NCBI GenBank assembly: GCA_937960725.1 | Contig: CALGOY010000123.1 | Location: 1 to 7,306 of the forward strand | Length of the DNA: 7,306 bases | Source: an uncultured Bacillota bacterium | Lineage (GTDB): Bacteria > Bacillota > Clostridia > Caldicoprobacterales > UBA3941 | Reading direction: 5' to 3' | In this document: in pieces, positions 1-7,243 of the stretch | Layout: each line of letters opens with the position of its first letter | Position numbering within the stretch: position 1 is the stretch's first letter | The notes under the pieces: generated by a model | What the model saw: only the letters and a program-made list of their open reading frames with translations | Database searches by the model: none | What the model was told of the DNA's origin: nothing | Translations under genes and position numbers: made by a program

Positions 1-1
1 G

Positions 2-1786
2 ATGAAACTTAAGCAGGATGCTGCAGCTTACATTTCGAACCTTACTCAAAGTAGTGATTTTATTTCTGGAATTACATTATTAATAGACGAAAAAAATTCG
101 ATTACCACGGGAAATATCAGTACATATGGTCTGGATTGGAATGCACTTAAAGAAACCGATTGGTATAAAAATATAACTGAAGCCCAAGGAAAGAGTGTAT
201 GGGTTGGAAGCCATCCAGAAATTGATTCAACAACTTCCGCTACCAATTATATTTTTTCATCCGCTAGGGTGTATAAAAGTATCAGCACAGGTAGGGATTT
301 AGGAATATTGATAATAGATGTCAACTTAAAGTCTATTGAAGAGGTGCTCAAGGGAGTTCAGCTAGGAGATACCGGAGAACTTCATCTAATAACTCCGGAT
401 GGAAAAGATATTCCCTTTTCAGGTGAGAATGGAACTAGTAATTTAGAAACAAGAAGATACCTAAGAAATGAAGAATTCTATACAGCTATACTAGAAGATA
501 CTAGCGAAAGCAACTGGATGTATGCAAACTACAATGGAAAAGAGCATCTAGTTGTATATAACAAATTGGGCGATACCGGATTTATACTAGTAGGACTTAT
601 TCCCAGTGCAGAACTTATGGAAGCATCCGAACAAATTAAGAACAGCACCTTAGGCCTAGTGCTTGTAGCTGCCCTTATTGCTCTTACCTTTGGCTTATAT
701 CTGTCCACTAGCATGGGGCGTACTATTGGTCAATTAGTTTCAGCAGCAGGCCGTGCTGCCAGCGGAGATCTAACTGTAGCACCTAAATCCCGCAGAAAAG
801 ACGAGCTAGGAATTTTAACAGGCAGTATTGCAACTATGATAGAAAATATGAGAGGCCTTATTGAACAGGCAGTTTCTATAGCGCAGAAGGTTTCAAACTC
901 GTCCACTACGGTTGCTGCTACTTCAGAACAGCTGTCAGCTTCTTCTCAAGAGATAACTAGAGCTATACAGGAAATCTCGCAAGGAGCTAGTGAACAGGCG
1001 ACGGAAGCTGAGCAAGGAGTAATACGGATGGAAGAGCTAGCTTCCAGAATAAACGAGCTATCAAACAGCGCCAATATCATCAGCTCTGTTTCTAAGAAAA
1101 CTATGGAACTTACTAAGCAAGGCCTGTCTTCTATTGAAGATTTGAATAAAAAATCCAGTGAAACAACAGATATAACCCACAGCATCTTGGATAATATACA
1201 GGCCTTGGAAGAGCAATCTCGCTCTATTAGCAAGATTATAAAGGTAATCGATGGAATTGCGGATCAAACAAACCTTTTAGCTTTAAATGCCGCTATCGAA
1301 GCTGCCCATGCCGGTGAAATGGGTAAAGGCTTTGCCGTAGTTGCTAGTGAAGTTAGAAAATTAGCTGAACAATCCATGGAGGCAACTAGAGAGATTGCAT
1401 CAATTATTAATTCAGTTCAAAAACAGACCAAAATCACGGTAGAAAAAGCTGTGGCGGCTCAAGACATTGTTAAATCTCAAAATCAAGCTGTTGATATAGC
1501 AGTATCAGCCTTTGAAGATATCGCAGCATCCATGGATACCTTGGCAGACAGGATAAACGACATAATGATCAAAATAACTGAGATGGACGATTATAAAAAT
1601 CACACGATCACATCTATGCAAAATATCTCAGCAGTATCGCAAGAGTCAGCGGCTTCGGTACAGGAAGTTACTGCCTCTACCGAAGAACAGCTATCTGGTA
1701 TAGAGGAGTTGGCAGCATTTGCTCAAGAGCTTAGCGAAGCTGCCGATGAGCTTTCTAAAACTATTGGAAAGTTTAAAATTGAATAA
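2..1786 (+). CDS. Methyl-accepting chemotaxis protein with dCache sensor, 5'-truncated by window edge
   Basis: Transmembrane chemoreceptor that relays an extracellular signal to the CheA/CheW array. The 594 visible residues are, in order: the distal part of an extracellular double-Cache domain (about 1-205, with DWY at 53-55 and a second Cache lobe starting near LGDTGELHL at 121-129), one membrane helix (about 216-235), a HAMP linker (about 236-290), and a long helical methyl-accepting signalling domain (about 300-590). The highly conserved hairpin tip is at about 412-457 and includes [19 protein letters not shown]. The first transmembrane helix and the membrane-proximal Cache part are missing. 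The ATG at position 2 is therefore probably an internal Met and the reading frame continues upstream of the window. The protein ends FKIE, with no C-terminal pentapeptide tether for CheR/CheB. No che genes are in view, so it is an orphan receptor here. The class is certain; the ligand is unknown. Confidence 0.95.
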   Translation: MKLKQDAAAYISNLTQSSDFISGITLLIDEKNSITTGNISTYGLDWNALKETDWYKNITEAQGKSVWVGSHPEIDSTTSATNYIFSSARVYKSISTGRDLGILIIDVNLKSIEEVLKGVQLGDTGELHLITPDGKDIPFSGENGTSNLETRRYLRNEEFYTAILEDTSESNWMYANYNGKEHLVVYNKLGDTGFILVGLIPSAELMEASEQIKNSTLGLVLVAALIALTFGLYLSTSMGRTIGQLVSAAGRAASGDLTVAPKSRRKDELGILTGSIATMIENMRGLIEQAVSIAQKVSNSSTTVAATSEQLSASSQEITRAIQEISQGASEQATEAEQGVIRMEELASRINELSNSANIISSVSKKTMELTKQGLSSIEDLNKKSSETTDITHSILDNIQALEEQSRSISKIIKVIDGIADQTNLLALNAAIEAAHAGEMGKGFAVVASEVRKLAEQSMEATREIASIINSVQKQTKITVEKAVAAQDIVKSQNQAVDIAVSAFEDIAASMDTLADRINDIMIKITEMDDYKNHTITSMQNISAVSQESAASVQEVTASTEEQLSGIEELAAFAQELSEAADELSKTIGKFKIE

Positions 1787-1796
1787 TATACATAAA

Positions 1797-1833
1797 AAAG
1801 AAGGCAGAGCAATTTTAAGCATCTGCCTTCTTT
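1797..1833. terminator. Bidirectional rho-independent terminator between convergent genes
   Basis: A perfect 12-bp inverted repeat has arms at 1797-1808 (AAAGAAGGCAGA) and 1822-1833 (TCTGCCTTCTTT). Inside it, two more G-C pairs (1809-1810 with 1819-1820) form past a single bulged A at 1821, leaving an 8-nt loop. Reading plus, the arm ends in CTTCTTTGTAT, 10 nt after the chemoreceptor stop. Reading minus, it ends in CTTCTTTTTTATG, a better U-tract, just after the membrane-protein gene. The right arm, as seen on the plus strand, lies inside the last codons of the minus-strand gene (stop at 1815-1817), so that gene's coding end is also part of the terminator. Confidence 0.88.
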
Positions 1834-2273
1834 GTATCTAAAATACCTAAAACTAACATAATGGGCATCATAACAACAAGCATAGTTAATATAGTTAGGA
1901 TAATTTTGTGAATTTCCTGACTTAAAATGTAATTAGGTAACATCGCTATTAACATATATACACATGCAAATCCTGGAGTATTTCCTATAAGTCCAACTAT
2001 TATTCCTCTTATAATTGATCTAATCAGCTGGCCCAGAAGCCTGCCGTATTGAAACCATATTACAAAACAAGGAACTCCAATGCCTATCATGATCAGCCAT
2101 ACTGGCAGTGGAAGCGGAAAACCCGCCTTCCTAGCTAAATAGGCGATATATAATAGCCCTAATCCTATCCCACCGCCTATAAACAAAATAATCCCATTTA
2201 CCAGTGCAAGCCTTAAGGCTTCCTTAAAGTGATTATCTGTGGATGGTGTAGCTATCTTCTTTATTAATTTCAT
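1815..2273 (-). CDS. Unrecognised four-helix integral membrane protein, last gene of the mutS2 operon
   Basis: I do not recognise a family for this 152-residue protein. It has a short basic N-terminus (K3, K5, K6, K18, R21), then four hydrophobic segments at about 22-45, 57-75, 88-112 and 122-144, and a polar tail ending KKADA. The first helix is glycine-rich (GGGIGLGL). A Pro-Leu repeat (PLPLP) precedes helix 2, and helix 3 is broken by GNTPG near 97-101. The Arg-rich loop between helices 2 and 3 (R78, R85, R89) suggests both termini and this loop face the cytoplasm. No catalytic motif or cysteine cluster is visible. The ATG start is preceded by AAGGG at 2279-2283 with a 5-nt spacer. The gene begins 12 nt after the mutS2 stop, so it is very probably cotranscribed with it. 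A real gene is supported by its length, ribosome-binding site, operon position and terminator. Its function is unknown. Confidence 0.82.
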   Translation of the reverse strand: MKLIKKIATPSTDNHFKEALRLALVNGIILFIGGGIGLGLLYIAYLARKAGFPLPLPVWLIMIGIGVPCFVIWFQYGRLLGQLIRSIIRGIIVGLIGNTPGFACVYMLIAMLPNYILSQEIHKIILTILTMLVVMMPIMLVLGILDTKKADA

Positions 2274-2285
2274 AATTTCCCTTCC

Positions 2286-4655
2286 CTACTTTATTTTAAC
2301 TATAGTAACTCCTGATTCCCCCTCGCCAAATTTACCTAGCCGAAAAGACTCCACATGGGGATGACGACGTAAATGCCTATGAATTCCGTTTCTTAGGGCT
2401 CCTGTACCCTTACCATGGATTATAGTTACTTCCTTAAGTCCCGCTAAAAATACATCGTCCAAATATTTATCTATTTCTATTAGGGCATCGTCGACATTCC
2501 GACCTCTAATGTCTAGCTCCATAGAAATCATCCTATTTCGATTGGAGGGAATACTCCTGCCTGAAATTACCTCCTTCTTTTCCTCGACTCTTCTTAAATT
2601 GGATATATGGACGTTTATCTTCATAATTCCTACTTGAACTTGCACCTCATCGCTTTGTTCCATCACGCTTAAAACCTGGCCTGTCTGATCTAAGTTTGTT
2701 ATATAGACGGTCTCCCCTGGCTTAAGATCTTTAGGAGGCTTTACAAGTCCTGCCGATGGTTTTTGACTCTCTTTTAGCGCTTCTTCCATATCATTCAGCT
2801 TGTTTCTCAGTTTCTCCCGGGCATCTTCCATAGCCCGTCTATGTTCTCTATCCTCTATCATAGAAAGCCTTTTTTGCATCTCCCTAATAATGCTATCTGC
2901 CTCATCTTTAGCCTGTTGGAGTACTCGCTTCGCCTCCTCTTGAGCCTTTCGTATTATCGCCTTCTCCCTGTCGTGTAATTTCCGCTGCTTTTCCTCTAGC
3001 TCAAGGCGAAGTTTTCTAGCTTCTTCAAGCTCTTTGGCAGCCTTTTCCCGCTCTTCTCTAGACTTGATACGGTTCCTTTCCATATCTGTCAGAAGATCCT
3101 CAAAGCGTATATCTTCCTGAGTTAAAAATTCCCGCGCTTTTTCGATTAGTTCGTCAGAAAGCCCAAGTCTCTTAGATATTTCAAAGGCATTGCTCTTTCC
3201 TGGCACCCCTATTAGCAATCGATAAGTAGGTCTAAGGGTGTCGATATCAAACTCCATGGAAGCGTTCTCCATTCCAGCTTTAGAAAGGGCATACGCTTTA
3301 AGCTCGCTGTAATGAGTCGTAGCTATAGTTAAGATTTTCCGTTCATTCAAAAAGTCCAAAATCGCCATAGCGAGGGCTGCCCCTTCAGTGGGGTCTGTTC
3401 CAGCTCCTAGTTCATCGAATAAAACCAATGAATTTTGATTACATCTTTTTAATATCTGAACAATATTAGTCATATGGGATGAAAAGGTGCTGAGGCTTTG
3501 TTCTATGCTCTGCTCATCTCCGATATCTGCAAAGACGCCTTCAAAAATTCCCATTTCGGTACCGATATCAGCAGGCAGATGAAGCCCAGACTGGGTCATT
3601 AATACAAACAGCCCAGCTGTTTTTAATGTAACCGTCTTGCCCCCTGTATTAGGTCCAGTAATGACAAGGGTAGTAAAATCGTCGCCCAGCCTTATAGTAA
3701 TTGGTACTACTTCTTCATCTTTAATAAGAGGGTGCCTGCCATTGATTATTTTGATTCTTCTCTGATTGACAATTTTGGGCCTTACCCCTCTATATGAGCG
3801 ACTGTAACTGCCCTTGGCAAAGGCTACATCCAAATATGCTAGTACCTCCATATTAACACGTATATCTTCATTAACTGACTGGACCTTATTGGTTAAATCT
3901 GCAAGGATTTTTTCAATTTCTTTCTGCTCTTTAATAAATAGCTCCCTCAGCTCATTATTCGCCTCTACAACCGGCATAGGCTCAATAAACAAAGTCGCTC
4001 CACTGGAAGATTGGTCGTGAATCATTCCAGGTACATTGCCCTTATATTCCTGTTTTACGGGAACTACATATCTATTATTACGAATAGTTATAATGGGTTC
4101 CTGGAGATATTTTTGAAACTGTGGCGAATGAATAAGGCTGTTGAGCCTATCCCTAATCTTACCGTGGGTTCTTTGAATACTTCTACGGATGCTGGCCAGC
4201 TGAGGGCTAGCATTATCGGATATATGTTCTTCTGTTTCAATACACCGCAGTATTTCTTCCATTAGATGCTTGTGAGCTTTCAGCTGTACAGCCTGCTCTA
4301 CTATTAAAGGTATTTTATCTTTCTGTGGATACTTATTTATTGCCTCTTTAACCTTTAAAGCTACTTTAAGGACATGGGCTATCTGCAGAAGTTCCCCAGG
4401 GCTTAGTACAGAACCTACAGCTGCTTTTTTAAGAGCTGTAGTAATGTCAGGAAAACTGTCCATTGGAGATGAACCAATATGTGCAATAAGAGTTTCAGCC
4501 TGATCGGTTTCATCCAACTTCTTTTCTACTGTGCTTTGTTCTGTAAACGGCTTAAGCTCCATAATAAGGGATTTGCCCAATTCAGATTGAGCATGGGATG
4601 CTAGTTGTCGTATGATCTTTTTATATTCTAATACTCTAAGTGTTCTCTCATCCAT
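2286..4655 (-). CDS. mutS2: MutS2 family ATPase/endonuclease with C-terminal Smr domain
   Basis: Full-length MutS2 (789 aa, the usual family size). The MutS-like core and clamp region (about 1-300) contains the MutS2 signature DQSSSGATLFIEP at 214-226. The ABC-type ATPase follows, with Walker A GPNTGGKT at 334-341, Walker B and signature region LVLFDELGAGTDP at 410-422, and the switch motif TTHY at 446-449. GVPGKSNAFEISKRLGL at 483-499 is also typical. A charged coiled coil spans about 520-630, a small beta-rich KOW-like segment about 640-690, and a Smr domain about 710-789 with LDIRGR (714-719) and HGKGTGALR (747-755). Known roles of the family are rescue or splitting of collided ribosomes (Bacillus, where it is also called RqcU) and suppression of homologous recombination (Helicobacter). 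It lacks the mismatch-recognition domain of MutS. All ATPase and Smr motifs appear intact. The start is an ATG with AAGGAG 7 nt upstream. It sits 20 nt behind the U32 gene. Confidence 0.97.
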   Translation of the reverse strand: MDERTLRVLEYKKIIRQLASHAQSELGKSLIMELKPFTEQSTVEKKLDETDQAETLIAHIGSSPMDSFPDITTALKKAAVGSVLSPGELLQIAHVLKVALKVKEAINKYPQKDKIPLIVEQAVQLKAHKHLMEEILRCIETEEHISDNASPQLASIRRSIQRTHGKIRDRLNSLIHSPQFQKYLQEPIITIRNNRYVVPVKQEYKGNVPGMIHDQSSSGATLFIEPMPVVEANNELRELFIKEQKEIEKILADLTNKVQSVNEDIRVNMEVLAYLDVAFAKGSYSRSYRGVRPKIVNQRRIKIINGRHPLIKDEEVVPITIRLGDDFTTLVITGPNTGGKTVTLKTAGLFVLMTQSGLHLPADIGTEMGIFEGVFADIGDEQSIEQSLSTFSSHMTNIVQILKRCNQNSLVLFDELGAGTDPTEGAALAMAILDFLNERKILTIATTHYSELKAYALSKAGMENASMEFDIDTLRPTYRLLIGVPGKSNAFEISKRLGLSDELIEKAREFLTQEDIRFEDLLTDMERNRIKSREEREKAAKELEEARKLRLELEEKQRKLHDREKAIIRKAQEEAKRVLQQAKDEADSIIREMQKRLSMIEDREHRRAMEDAREKLRNKLNDMEEALKESQKPSAGLVKPPKDLKPGETVYITNLDQTGQVLSVMEQSDEVQVQVGIMKINVHISNLRRVEEKKEVISGRSIPSNRNRMISMELDIRGRNVDDALIEIDKYLDDVFLAGLKEVTIIHGKGTGALRNGIHRHLRRHPHVESFRLGKFGEGESGVTIVKIK

Positions 4656-4662
4656 GGCTATT

Positions 4663-4668
4663 CTCCTT
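4663..4668 (-). promoter_or_regulatory. Ribosome-binding site of mutS2
   Basis: AAGGAG on the minus strand lies 7 nt before the ATG at 4655 and fixes that start. A second match, AGGAGG at 4672-4677, overlaps the TAG stop of the U32 gene (4676-4678). It is about 16 nt from the ATG, too far to be the main site. The stop and both purine-rich stretches are packed into about 20 nt, which favours ribosome hand-over from the upstream gene. Confidence 0.75.
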
Positions 4669-4675
4669 AATCCTC

Positions 4676-7159
4676 CTATTCAACACCTCTAAAGAAATGA
4701 CCTTTGGTAAAACCTCTACTTTTCAATTTGGATAAAAAATTATCCAAATCCCTAGGAAATCTCTTCCCAGGATTATCTAAAGCAAATCGGTGCAAGGCTA
4801 CAATCTTTTTAATCTCCTCCAAGCTCCATCCTTCCAAGTTGATGCCATAACGCCGCACCCCTGTTTCCGCTATTTTTTCCATTTCATCTGTCACAAGAAG
4901 TATTTGACTGTTTAATATTTCAGTATAGCAGCGGGCAATTTTCTTACGCTTTAAAGAAAAATTCATGCCCTTGCGATCAATCAATTTATATCCGTTATCT
5001 AGGCTACAACTTGCGCAGCCTTTTTTTACTCCTCCTACAGGGCAGTATTCTGTTATCATCAATGGAATATATCCAAAAATCATCAATTCGCATGGAATGG
5101 CAGATCTAGCAACTATATCCTTAATCTCGCGGTATTGTAGTTCCTGCGAGAGGATGACTCCTTGCAGCCCCAAATCAGCCAGTTGCTTTATGTTGCTAGC
5201 ATTGAATATATTTAAGAAATTATCCCCTATTATAGTTTTTATCCCTTTCTCTTTCAAGTAATAGATAGCTCCCAAATTTCCAGCCTGATAAGCATCAAAC
5301 AGCCTCCAAATATTTGGATTCAATTCTTCAATTAGTTCAATATCTTCCTTCCTCATAATCCTTGGCAATACCAGCCTAGTCCTAATCTGCCTTTCTTTTA
5401 AGCTATTGACATAGCTTTCCAGTACTTCATAGTCCAGCTGCCAATCTTCAGGTATAAATCCGAAGCCATCAATCTTTTGTAAGATATAGTCATCTTCTAT
5501 TAATTTATCAGTATAAATATAGAGCTTCACCCTATCATTTGCATCATCAATGTAATTATTATTTGCTCCATAACTTTCCTGCCTGTTACTTATTTTCAAC
5601 CTAGGGGACTCCATGGCCTTTATCCGATTATCCATCAAATCCGATACTGCTGATCTTCTCAATTCATTGATTAAAGACAGGGGCACAAATACTCTATCAT
5701 CCATATCTATGTCTATTCTTTCAATCTCAAAGGGCGTATTCCCTAGACGATCTATCTGCTTTTCTATATCTTCCCTAGACAAGGGCGCTCTTCGGGCAGC
5801 TTCTACCTTCTGCTGTCCAATAGCTATTACTTTTACCCCTTTTAAGTCCTCCATCTCTATTAAAGGAACCTGCCCCACCTTGAAAACTCCACGAATAGAA
5901 ACGGGTATCTTCTTAGCATATTTTGAGTTAAACTGAGCAGATGCCTGCTCCAGCTGACTTTTTTGCGAAATCCGCCATACCTGCGCTCCTGGATGCAGCG
6001 TTTTATGTTTTAGTATTCTTTTTATAGACACTACCGTCCCTGGGATAGCCCTGCTTAATTCCCTGCCGCAGCTGTCCTTCATCCTAGTCACTTCCTGGCC
6101 CCATTCGCCGCTTTGGGAATTGATAAATCTTATTCCATCCCCTACTTCCAAGGAAGATTCTAGTTCAACATCTATCCAGTTGTTACGAACAGCCACTACC
6201 TTTCCAATTCGTATCCCCCAGTGGTCAGGCCTATCGACTGATGTCAACTGCTTATTATTGGTGCCAAAGTAATAGCCAGAGCAGAAACCTCCTCGATTAA
6301 ATATCTGCAGAAGGCTTTCCTCATCCTCTGGGCTATAGGCTGGAATACTGCCTTGATAGATGTTATCAAGTATTTTGCGATAAATCCCCGTCACAACCCC
6401 GATATATTCTGGACGTTTTAACCTTCCTTCAATCTTAAATGATTTTACCCCCGCTTTAATAAGCTTGTCCAGAAAAGAATATGTTGCCAAGTCCCTTGTA
6501 CTTAGCAAATATCCCTTCTTTACATCCCTATAACTTCCTTCCACTCCTTCTTTTTCTAATCTATAAGGAAGCCTGCAAGGTTGAGCGCACAGCCCTCTAT
6601 TGCCGCTGCGTCCTCCCAATATACTGCTCATTAGGCATTGCCCTGAATAACACACGCACAAGGCGCCATGGATAAAAGTTTCCAGTTCCAAGGAAGTATT
6701 CTGGGCAATATATTCTATCTCTTCAAGGGTCAATTCACGAGCTAATACAACCCGTTTAAACCCCAAATCTTCCAGCATTTTTACTCCTTCTAAATTGTGT
6801 ATCGTCATCTGGGTGCTGGCATGAAGCTCTAATTGAGGAAAATATTTTTTTATCATAGCTGCAAGGCCTAAGTCTTGAACTATTACTGCATCACAATGAT
6901 TGTGGTACAAAAATTCTGCAAAATCCCTGGCCTCCGACAGCTCCTTTTGCTTTATCAAAGTATTAAAAGTCACATATACCTTTACCCCATATAGATGGGC
7001 ATACCTGATTGCTTCTATCAGCTGTTCATTATTAAAATTATCTGCCCTTCCCCTTGCATTAAACTTCTGTCCACCCAGATATATTGCATCAGCTCTGCTG
7101 AGTACAGCTGCTTTAAGAGCATCTTGATTTCCTACAGGTACCAATAACTCTTCTTTCAA
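4676..7159 (-). CDS. Long-form U32 family protein with DUF3656-like region, RlhA-like (RNA hydroxylase candidate)
   Basis: Annotated as peptidase U32, but relatives are RNA-modifying enzymes: E. coli RlhA acts at 23S rRNA C2501 and TrhP at tRNA U34. With the TTG start it has 827 residues, against about 650 for RlhA. The N-terminal U32 TIM-barrel-like domain opens with ELLVPVG (4-10) and carries the four-cysteine Fe-S pattern C-x6-C-x15-C-x3-C (C168, C175, C191, C195) plus KIEGRLKRPEY (242-252). A mixed beta region (about 310-400) and a DUF3656-like segment (about 400-515) follow. A C-terminal extension (about 545-755) repeats the barrel and has its own cysteines (C706, C715, C718, C744) and DRKGMNF (728-734). 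No signal peptide or membrane segment is seen, so it is cytoplasmic. A GTG at 7168 gives 830 residues, but it lies inside the Shine-Dalgarno sequence; TTG at 7159 is correctly spaced and matches the usual family N-terminus. The exact RNA substrate cannot be read from sequence. Confidence 0.92.
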   Translation of the reverse strand: MKEELLVPVGNQDALKAAVLSRADAIYLGGQKFNARGRADNFNNEQLIEAIRYAHLYGVKVYVTFNTLIKQKELSEARDFAEFLYHNHCDAVIVQDLGLAAMIKKYFPQLELHASTQMTIHNLEGVKMLEDLGFKRVVLARELTLEEIEYIAQNTSLELETFIHGALCVCYSGQCLMSSILGGRSGNRGLCAQPCRLPYRLEKEGVEGSYRDVKKGYLLSTRDLATYSFLDKLIKAGVKSFKIEGRLKRPEYIGVVTGIYRKILDNIYQGSIPAYSPEDEESLLQIFNRGGFCSGYYFGTNNKQLTSVDRPDHWGIRIGKVVAVRNNWIDVELESSLEVGDGIRFINSQSGEWGQEVTRMKDSCGRELSRAIPGTVVSIKRILKHKTLHPGAQVWRISQKSQLEQASAQFNSKYAKKIPVSIRGVFKVGQVPLIEMEDLKGVKVIAIGQQKVEAARRAPLSREDIEKQIDRLGNTPFEIERIDIDMDDRVFVPLSLINELRRSAVSDLMDNRIKAMESPRLKISNRQESYGANNNYIDDANDRVKLYIYTDKLIEDDYILQKIDGFGFIPEDWQLDYEVLESYVNSLKERQIRTRLVLPRIMRKEDIELIEELNPNIWRLFDAYQAGNLGAIYYLKEKGIKTIIGDNFLNIFNASNIKQLADLGLQGVILSQELQYREIKDIVARSAIPCELMIFGYIPLMITEYCPVGGVKKGCASCSLDNGYKLIDRKGMNFSLKRKKIARCYTEILNSQILLVTDEMEKIAETGVRRYGINLEGWSLEEIKKIVALHRFALDNPGKRFPRDLDNFLSKLKSRGFTKGHFFRGVE

Positions 7160-7163
7160 AATT

Positions 7164-7172
7164 CTCACCTTT
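7164..7172 (-). promoter_or_regulatory. Ribosome-binding site deciding a TTG start for the U32 gene
   Basis: On the minus strand AAAGGTGAG contains AGGTGA, which pairs with the 16S rRNA 3' end, 5 nt before TTG at 7159-7157. The in-frame GTG at 7168-7166 is part of this same element and has no purine-rich site at a suitable distance upstream (only TTAGCTTAAA). The TTG start places ELLVPVG at residues 4-10, as expected for U32 proteins. Confidence 0.7.
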
Positions 7173-7207
7173 AAGCTAATTATTTTAAACTGTTAATTAA
7201 ACATAAA

Positions 7208-7234
7208 TAAGAAGGTATGCAACATACCTTCTTA
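7208..7234 (-). terminator. Hairpin upstream of the U32 operon: terminator of a preceding gene or 5'-leader stem
   Basis: A perfect 12-bp inverted repeat has arms 7208-7219 and 7223-7234 around a 3-nt loop (core AAGAAGGTATG / CATACCTTCTT). On the minus strand the stem is followed by CTTCTTATTTATGTTT, a moderately U-rich run, which fits intrinsic termination of a gene lying to the right. On the plus strand the following TTCTTAATTATATC is a poorer tract and no plus-strand gene precedes it. The hairpin also overlaps the expected transcription start of the promoter at 7235-7243, so it may instead, or also, lie at the 5' end of the operon mRNA. The hairpin itself is certain; its role is less so. 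Confidence 0.65.
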
Positions 7235-7243
7235 ATTATATCA
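7235..7243 (-). promoter_or_regulatory. Candidate extended -10 promoter of the U32-mutS2-membrane protein operon
   Basis: On the minus strand TGATATAAT is a perfect extended -10 element (TGn followed by consensus TATAAT at 7240-7235), of the sigma-A type. With a 17-bp spacer the -35 position (7263-7258) reads TGTAAA, only three of six matches to TTGACA, which the extended -10 could compensate for. Transcription would begin near 7229-7227, giving a leader of about 70 nt before the TTG start. The AT-rich surroundings make a chance match possible, but no better promoter is visible between here and the gene. Confidence 0.5.

Noticed and set aside
46..1267. Minus-strand frames inside the chemoreceptor gene
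   Set aside because: They are antisense to a clear chemoreceptor; two of them overlap each other at 1061-1233 in different frames, and none has a recognisable domain.
2776..3105. Dense Glu/Lys/Arg-rich stretch in the mutS2 product as a possible inserted repeat
   Set aside because: It is the usual coiled-coil linker before the Smr domain in MutS2 proteins, and total length is normal for the family.
3814..4265. Two plus-strand open frames (3814-4020 and 4011-4265) opposite mutS2
   Set aside because: They lie wholly antisense to strongly conserved MutS2 coding sequence, show no family motifs, and have low-complexity, shadow-like composition.
4965..5261. Plus-strand open frame of 98 codons opposite the U32 gene
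   Set aside because: It is antisense to conserved U32 coding sequence, including the C-terminal cysteine region, and has no recognisable domain.
5613..5936. Plus-strand open frame of 107 codons opposite the U32 gene
   Set aside because: It is the longest antisense frame, but its Ser/Ile/Leu-rich sequence is what reverse reading of the DUF3656-like region would give. No ribosome-binding or promoter support was found.
6481..7127. Plus-strand frames at 6481-6675 and 6900-7127
   Set aside because: They are shadows of the U32 N-terminal domain, whose cysteine motif explains the region fully.
1797..7234. Similar hairpin arms (AAGAAGG with CCTTCTT) at 1797-1833 and 7208-7234 as a possible dispersed repeat or mobile-element ends
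   Set aside because: The similarity is confined to about 7 bases per arm, typical of terminator stems. The inner stems and loops differ, and the enclosed genes are housekeeping, with no transposase or target duplication.
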